Shown piece by piece: positions 6,387 to 9,793 of a DNA stretch of 9,793 nt. Each line of letters opens with the position of its first letter. Positions within the stretch are counted from its first letter, which is position 1. Source of the stretch: an uncultured Ignavibacteriota bacterium. Lineage in GTDB: Bacteria > Bacteroidota > Ignavibacteria > UBA10030 > UBA8401. The stretch spans positions 1 through 9,793 of the forward strand of contig CAIVNT010000380.1 in the NCBI GenBank assembly GCA_903907305.1. The letters run 5' to 3'. Under the pieces are notes generated by a model. That model saw only the letters and a program-made list of their open reading frames with translations, was not told the DNA's origin and did no database searches. The position numbers and the translations under genes were made by a program.

Positions 6387-7883
6387 ATGAAGATTACTTT
6401 TTTTGGTCTTATTGTTATTCTTTTTTTTGCCGGCTGTTCGAGTGATCAGGCGGTGAAATTCGATCGTACGCTGCCGATCGGCAGACTTGCAAGCAATATT
6501 GCGCTGCGGTTCGACGATCCGGAATTCGACAACGCGAATTGGGGCGTGCTGATCAGATCACTCAAGACCAACGAAACGGTCTACGCGCGCAACGAAAAGA
6601 AAATGTTCATGCCGGCATCGAACATGAAATTGTTCACGACCTCGTCGGCGATGACGTTGCTTGGTCCAGACTACCGATATACAACACGATTAGTAACGAC
6701 CGGTTCAGTGAAGGACAGTATCCTGAACGGCGATCTGATCTTTATCGGGAGCGGCGATCCGACCATCTCCGGCCGATTCAATGACGGAAAAGTGACCGAG
6801 ACATTTGAGCAATGGGCGGACAGTCTGAAAATCCGCGGAATAAAATATGTGAATGGAAATATCATCGGCGATGATAATGCCTTCGATGAAGAATATTACG
6901 GAAGCGGCTGGCAGGCGGATGATGAGACCGATTATTATGCAGCCCAGATCGGTGCGGTGATGTTCAATGATAACTGCGTGAATTTTCGTGTGACTCAGTC
7001 TGCAAAGATCGCCGAAGTCTGTTCATTATCGTGGACACCAAATACCAAGTATGTGAATGTGATCAATCAAACGGTCACTGTCCCTTCAACAGATTCTCTG
7101 AATACAATTTCATTCTATCGCGTCCGCGGAACGAACACCATTTATGTCCGGGGAAAGCTTTCGGTTGGTAAAAAGATGGTGGAGGAATCAATCACTGTTG
7201 ATAACCCCACACTCTATACGGTGACGGTGTTGAAAGAGATTTTTGAATCGAAAGGGATCCGCGTAAGCGGAACTCCGCTCGATGTTGATGATCTTAAAGA
7301 TTCGCTGAAGTATGCCAATGCGAAACAACTTGCGTCGTTCCTCTCTGTGCCGTATTCGATGATCATTTCACAGACGAATAAGCCAAGCGATAATGCCTAT
7401 GCTGAACAGACCATCCGTACGATTGGAAAAGAAAAACTTTCCCTTGGTTCGATGGAAACAGGGAAAAGAGCTGCATATCCAATTCTGTCCGCGTGGGGAG
7501 TTGATACGGTCCGATTGCGCATGGCCGACGGTTCCGGTCTGTCTCGCATGGATTTGATCACTCCCAGCGACGCTGTGGCGATCCTGACAGGAATGTCAAA
7601 GGATAAAAATTTTCTACCGTTCTATGAATCACTTCCCATCGGCGGAATGGACGGCACGCTGAAAAGAAGGATGAAAGGAACGAAAGCGGAGGGGAACGTG
7701 CATGCAAAGACCGGCACGATCGGATATGTTCGCGGATTGTCCGGATATGTTACGAGTGCTGACGGCGAACAGTTTGTTTTCTCCATGTTGGTGAATCATT
7801 ATACCGTCTCGACGAAAAAATCGGAAAAACTGCAGGATGATGTGTGCGCGATGCTGGCGGGATTCTTCCGAAATAATAAATAG
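6387..7883 (+). CDS. dacB: D-alanyl-D-alanine carboxypeptidase/endopeptidase (PBP4, peptidase S13), probable lipoprotein
   Basis: Periplasmic serine peptidase that trims or cleaves D-Ala peptide links in peptidoglycan. Starting at ATG 6387 it has 498 residues. All three penicillin-binding motifs are present: SxxK at 78-81 (PASNMKL, Ser78 nucleophile), SDN at 334-336 (KPSDNAYAEQ) and KTG at 441-443 (VHAKTGTIGYVRG). DGSGLSR at 381-387 is another S13 hallmark. The large insertion between SxxK and SDN is characteristic of PBP4. ATG 6387 is preferred over an in-frame TTG at 6333 because it gives a clean signal peptide with a lipobox-like FAGC (Cys17) and avoids a 41-base overlap with malQ. Phe at the -3 position makes the lipobox imperfect. 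It sits 13 bases after malQ and is probably co-transcribed, although the functions are unrelated. Confidence 0.94.
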   Translation: MKITFFGLIVILFFAGCSSDQAVKFDRTLPIGRLASNIALRFDDPEFDNANWGVLIRSLKTNETVYARNEKKMFMPASNMKLFTTSSAMTLLGPDYRYTTRLVTTGSVKDSILNGDLIFIGSGDPTISGRFNDGKVTETFEQWADSLKIRGIKYVNGNIIGDDNAFDEEYYGSGWQADDETDYYAAQIGAVMFNDNCVNFRVTQSAKIAEVCSLSWTPNTKYVNVINQTVTVPSTDSLNTISFYRVRGTNTIYVRGKLSVGKKMVEESITVDNPTLYTVTVLKEIFESKGIRVSGTPLDVDDLKDSLKYANAKQLASFLSVPYSMIISQTNKPSDNAYAEQTIRTIGKEKLSLGSMETGKRAAYPILSAWGVDTVRLRMADGSGLSRMDLITPSDAVAILTGMSKDKNFLPFYESLPIGGMDGTLKRRMKGTKAEGNVHAKTGTIGYVRGLSGYVTSADGEQFVFSMLVNHYTVSTKKSEKLQDDVCAMLAGFFRNNK

Positions 7884-7901
7884 TATCAATTACCGTACAA
7901 C

Positions 7902-8004
7902 TGTCATCCTGAGTCCCGTTTTTTGGGACGAAGGATCTGATCGTAATGTCAGATTCTTCGCTCCGTCCCGATAAGGAAACATCGGGACTACGCTCAGAAT
8001 GACA
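7902..8004 (+). repeat. Nested cruciform-like palindromic repeat between dacB and lysS
   Basis: Four nested stems can be read. The outer arms tgtcatcctgag (7902-7913) and ctcagaatgaca (7993-8004) have one mismatch. Hairpin A pairs gtccc (7913-7917) with gggac (7925-7929). The central stem pairs cgaaggatctga (7929-7940) with tcagattcttcg (7949-7960), also with one mismatch. Hairpin B pairs gtcccgat (7965-7972) with atcgggac (7981-7988) perfectly. The words TGTCATCCTGAG and GAAGGATCT are, from memory, those of a widespread interspersed palindromic repeat in environmental bacterial genomes. It encodes nothing; in RNA it would fold into a compact multi-branched structure after the dacB stop. Together with its flanks it fills the whole 7884-8050 gap. 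Confidence 0.85.
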
Positions 8005-8050
8005 TTGATTCAAGTGAGCAATTAACGAACGCAATTTGGGATTTGAAATT

Positions 8051-9571
8051 ATGTCTGAAGAACTTCAAAAAGATTACCACGATGAACTGAACACCTTAAT
8101 GGTCCGCCGCAGGGAGGAACTCGAACATCTGCGCGCTGCCGGTGTCGATCCGTATCCGCATGGATTTGAACGGAATGCATCCGCGAAAGAGATCCTCGAT
8201 ACATTCAAAGATGAGCAGCCGCAATGGATCGTCGCAGCAGCGGGACGCATCATGTCCATCCGCAGGATGGGAAAAGCATCGTTCTGTCATATTCAGGATA
8301 TGACCGGAAAGATCCAATCCTATCTGAAAAAAGATGATCTTGGTGATGCGTATGACCATTTCAAACTCTTGGATATCGGCGACATTATCGGTATCGAGGG
8401 ATATGTTTTTCGGACCAAGATGGGAGAGGTTTCCATCCATGCACAAAAGGTTGTACTGCTGTCGAAATCTCTTCGTCCGCTCCCGGTGGTGAAAGAGAAG
8501 ACGGACGAGCAGGGGAATAAGGTTACCTTCGATCCATTTTCGGATAAGGAACTACGGTACCGCCAGCGTTATGTTGATCTCGTCGTGAATCCTTCCGTTC
8601 GTGAAACATTCATCAAACGCTCGATGATCCTTCGGCAGATGCGAAGCTTTCTGGATGAAAAGAATTTCCTTGAAGTCGAAACACCGGCATTGCAGCCGAT
8701 CTATGGCGGCGCAAGCGCTCGTCCATTCTCAACGCATCACAATGCACTCGATATCCCGCTCTATCTCCGCATCGCTGATGAATTGTATCTGAAACGATTG
8801 ATCGTCGGCGGTTTCGACGGAGTGTATGAGATCGCGAAGGATTTCCGTAACGAAGGAATGGACCGGACGCACAATCCCGAATTCACGATGATGGAGTTGT
8901 ACGTTGCATACAAAGATTATATTTGGATGATGGAACTGGTCGAACAGATGGTGCATTCCATCGCGCAGACCCTCAACCACAGCGCGGTGGTGAACCTCGG
9001 CGAAAATGAGATCAACTTTACTCCGCCGTGGCAGAGACTGACGATGTTTGGCGCGATCGAAAAATATACCGGCAAACAATTGCGCGGAAAAAATGAAACG
9101 GAACTTCGTTCCGCCGCTAAGGAACTGCAAATCGATCTCGATCCGAAGATCGGTTCCGGAAAGATCATTGATGAGATCTTCAGTGTGACCGTTCAGCCCC
9201 ATCTGATCCAGCCGACATTCATCATGGATTATCCCGTAGAACTTTCACCGTTGGCAAAGAAGCACCGCACGGAAGAAGGATTAGTGGAACGCTTCGAAGG
9301 ATTCGTCAACGGTCAGGAGATATGCAATGCATTCTCCGAACTGAACGATCCGCTCGATCAGCGTGCGCGATTTGAAGAACAAGTGCGTCTGCGTGAACGG
9401 GGCGATGATGAAGCACAGACGATGGACGATGATTTCCTCCGTGCACTGGAATATGGCATGCCGCCGACCGCCGGACTCGGCATCGGTATTGACCGCTTGG
9501 TGATGCTGCTGACGCAGCAGGATCATATCCGCGACGTGATCTTCTTCCCGCAGATGAGGCCGGAAAAGTAA
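8051..9571 (+). CDS. lysS: Lysyl-tRNA synthetase, class II
   Basis: Cytosolic dimeric enzyme that charges tRNA-Lys. From ATG 8051 it has 506 residues, almost the same as E. coli LysS. The N-terminal OB-fold anticodon-binding domain is at about 55-140 (GRIMSIRRMGKASFCHIQD). The catalytic domain begins at RYRQRYVDLVVNP (169-181). Motif 1 is around 190-220 (IKRSMILRQMRSFL, with FLEVETPALQ), motif 2 includes FRNEGMDRTHNPEFTMME (265-282), and motif 3 is GLGIGIDRLVMLLT (475-488) with its conserved Arg482. GQEICNAFSELNDP (421-434) is the lysine-pocket region. An in-frame TTG at 8036 adds five residues, but ATG 8051 starts the normal N-terminus and is preferred; gggatttga lies upstream, with GGGA about ten bases from it. 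A terminator follows, so lysS ends the transcript. Confidence 0.97.
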   Translation: MSEELQKDYHDELNTLMVRRREELEHLRAAGVDPYPHGFERNASAKEILDTFKDEQPQWIVAAAGRIMSIRRMGKASFCHIQDMTGKIQSYLKKDDLGDAYDHFKLLDIGDIIGIEGYVFRTKMGEVSIHAQKVVLLSKSLRPLPVVKEKTDEQGNKVTFDPFSDKELRYRQRYVDLVVNPSVRETFIKRSMILRQMRSFLDEKNFLEVETPALQPIYGGASARPFSTHHNALDIPLYLRIADELYLKRLIVGGFDGVYEIAKDFRNEGMDRTHNPEFTMMELYVAYKDYIWMMELVEQMVHSIAQTLNHSAVVNLGENEINFTPPWQRLTMFGAIEKYTGKQLRGKNETELRSAAKELQIDLDPKIGSGKIIDEIFSVTVQPHLIQPTFIMDYPVELSPLAKKHRTEEGLVERFEGFVNGQEICNAFSELNDPLDQRARFEEQVRLRERGDDEAQTMDDDFLRALEYGMPPTAGLGIGIDRLVMLLTQQDHIRDVIFFPQMRPEK

Positions 9572-9594
9572 CCGGTGAGTCAACCACTTCCCAA

Positions 9595-9625
9595 GCGCTG
9601 TCTCAGAAATGTGACGGCGTTTTTT
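9595..9625 (+). terminator. Rho-independent terminator after lysS
   Basis: A seven-pair stem joins cgctgtc (9596-9602) to gacggcg (9613-9619), with one U-G pair. After a U-U mismatch come two more pairs, CA with TG, closing a GAAA tetraloop (9606-9609). Six T follow at 9620-9625. The element begins 24 bases after the lysS stop. Confidence 0.82.
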
Positions 9626-9661
9626 ATCTTTATGTGTGATATTGTCAAAGTGTCGACTTCC

Positions 9662-9793
9662 ATGAAATTATTTCCTTTCGCTCTTCTGCTGTTCATTTCA
9701 TTCTTTTCAATCGGTTGTGACGAAGAACTTCCGCCGCAGAATAATCCCAAAGAACTGTTCGTCAGTTCCGTCTCGTCCCAATACCGGTATGGT
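9662..9793 (+). CDS. Predicted lipoprotein, N-terminal part (runs off the window)
   Basis: Frame 2 is open from ATG 9662 to the window end (44 codons). The start has the form of a lipoprotein signal peptide: Lys2, a hydrophobic core (LFPFALLLFISFF, 3-15) and a lipobox-like SIGC with Cys19, then acidic DEE and a Pro/Asn-rich linker (LPPQNNP). Maturation would put it on the envelope. An in-frame ATG at 9632 would add ten residues, but it spoils the signal peptide start and is less likely. No Shine-Dalgarno is visible for either. The gene lies after the lysS terminator, so it probably has its own promoter, which I could not locate. Function cannot be told from 44 residues. Confidence 0.65.
   Translation, partial: MKLFPFALLLFISFFSIGCDEELPPQNNPKELFVSSVSSQYRYG

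Noticed and set aside
8036..8050. TTG at 8036 as the start of lysS
   Set aside because: It adds only five residues, while ATG 8051 starts a normal LysRS N-terminus.

Overview
The window is about 9.8 kb of ordinary chromosome. It is densely packed, every recognisable gene lies on the + strand, and its base composition is moderate apart from an A+T-rich left edge. Two putative lipoprotein signal peptides and a penicillin-binding protein point to a diderm bacterium. The gene set, the Gly/Ser/Arg-rich leader in front of the pseudouridine synthase and the style of the interspersed palindromes resemble Ignavibacteriota/Bacteroidota-type (FCB group) genomes. That assignment is an inference from pattern, not a demonstrated identity.

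Layout. (1) Positions 1-479 hold the end of a MntA-like nucleotidyltransferase antitoxin and a complete HepT-like HEPN toxin, overlapping by four bases (ATGA). (2) Positions 577-4777 form a housekeeping cluster: trpS (TTG start, cysteine pattern of the iron-sulfur TrpRS type), scpA, scpB and an RluB/RsuA-family pseudouridine synthase. A palindromic repeat separates scpA from scpB. (3) Positions 4832-7883 hold malQ (4-alpha-glucanotransferase) and, 13 bases later, a PBP4-type D,D-carboxypeptidase/endopeptidase with a lipoprotein-like signal. (4) Positions 7902-8004 are a cruciform-like nested palindrome. (5) Positions 8051-9571 are lysS, followed by a good intrinsic terminator. (6) Positions 9662-9793 are the start of a predicted lipoprotein that leaves the window.

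The part most worth attention is 3311-4031. The scpB reading frame runs on for about 240 codons beyond any expected ScpB sequence. The frame of the downstream pseudouridine synthase is also open there for 222 codons upstream of its first canonical start codon, and it spells a Gly/Ser/Phe/Arg/Lys repeat protein. In a four-unit 24-base tandem repeat, every difference among the first three units is synonymous in the synthase frame and amino-acid-changing in the scpB frame. The synthase frame therefore looks like the selected one, and the scpB tail looks like overprinted or read-through sequence. How the synthase frame is entered is open: there is a strong Shine-Dalgarno followed by ATC rather than ATG, a dnaX-like arrangement compatible with -1 frameshifting, and a six-A run where a one-base indel would close scpB.

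Functionally, TrpRS and LysRS charge tRNAs, ScpA/ScpB are the kleisin and KITE subunits of the SMC condensin, the RluB-like enzyme modifies rRNA, MalQ remodels maltodextrins/glycogen, and the PBP4-like enzyme trims peptidoglycan. I see no phage, IS element or CRISPR array. The HEPN/MNT pair is the only clearly accessory module.
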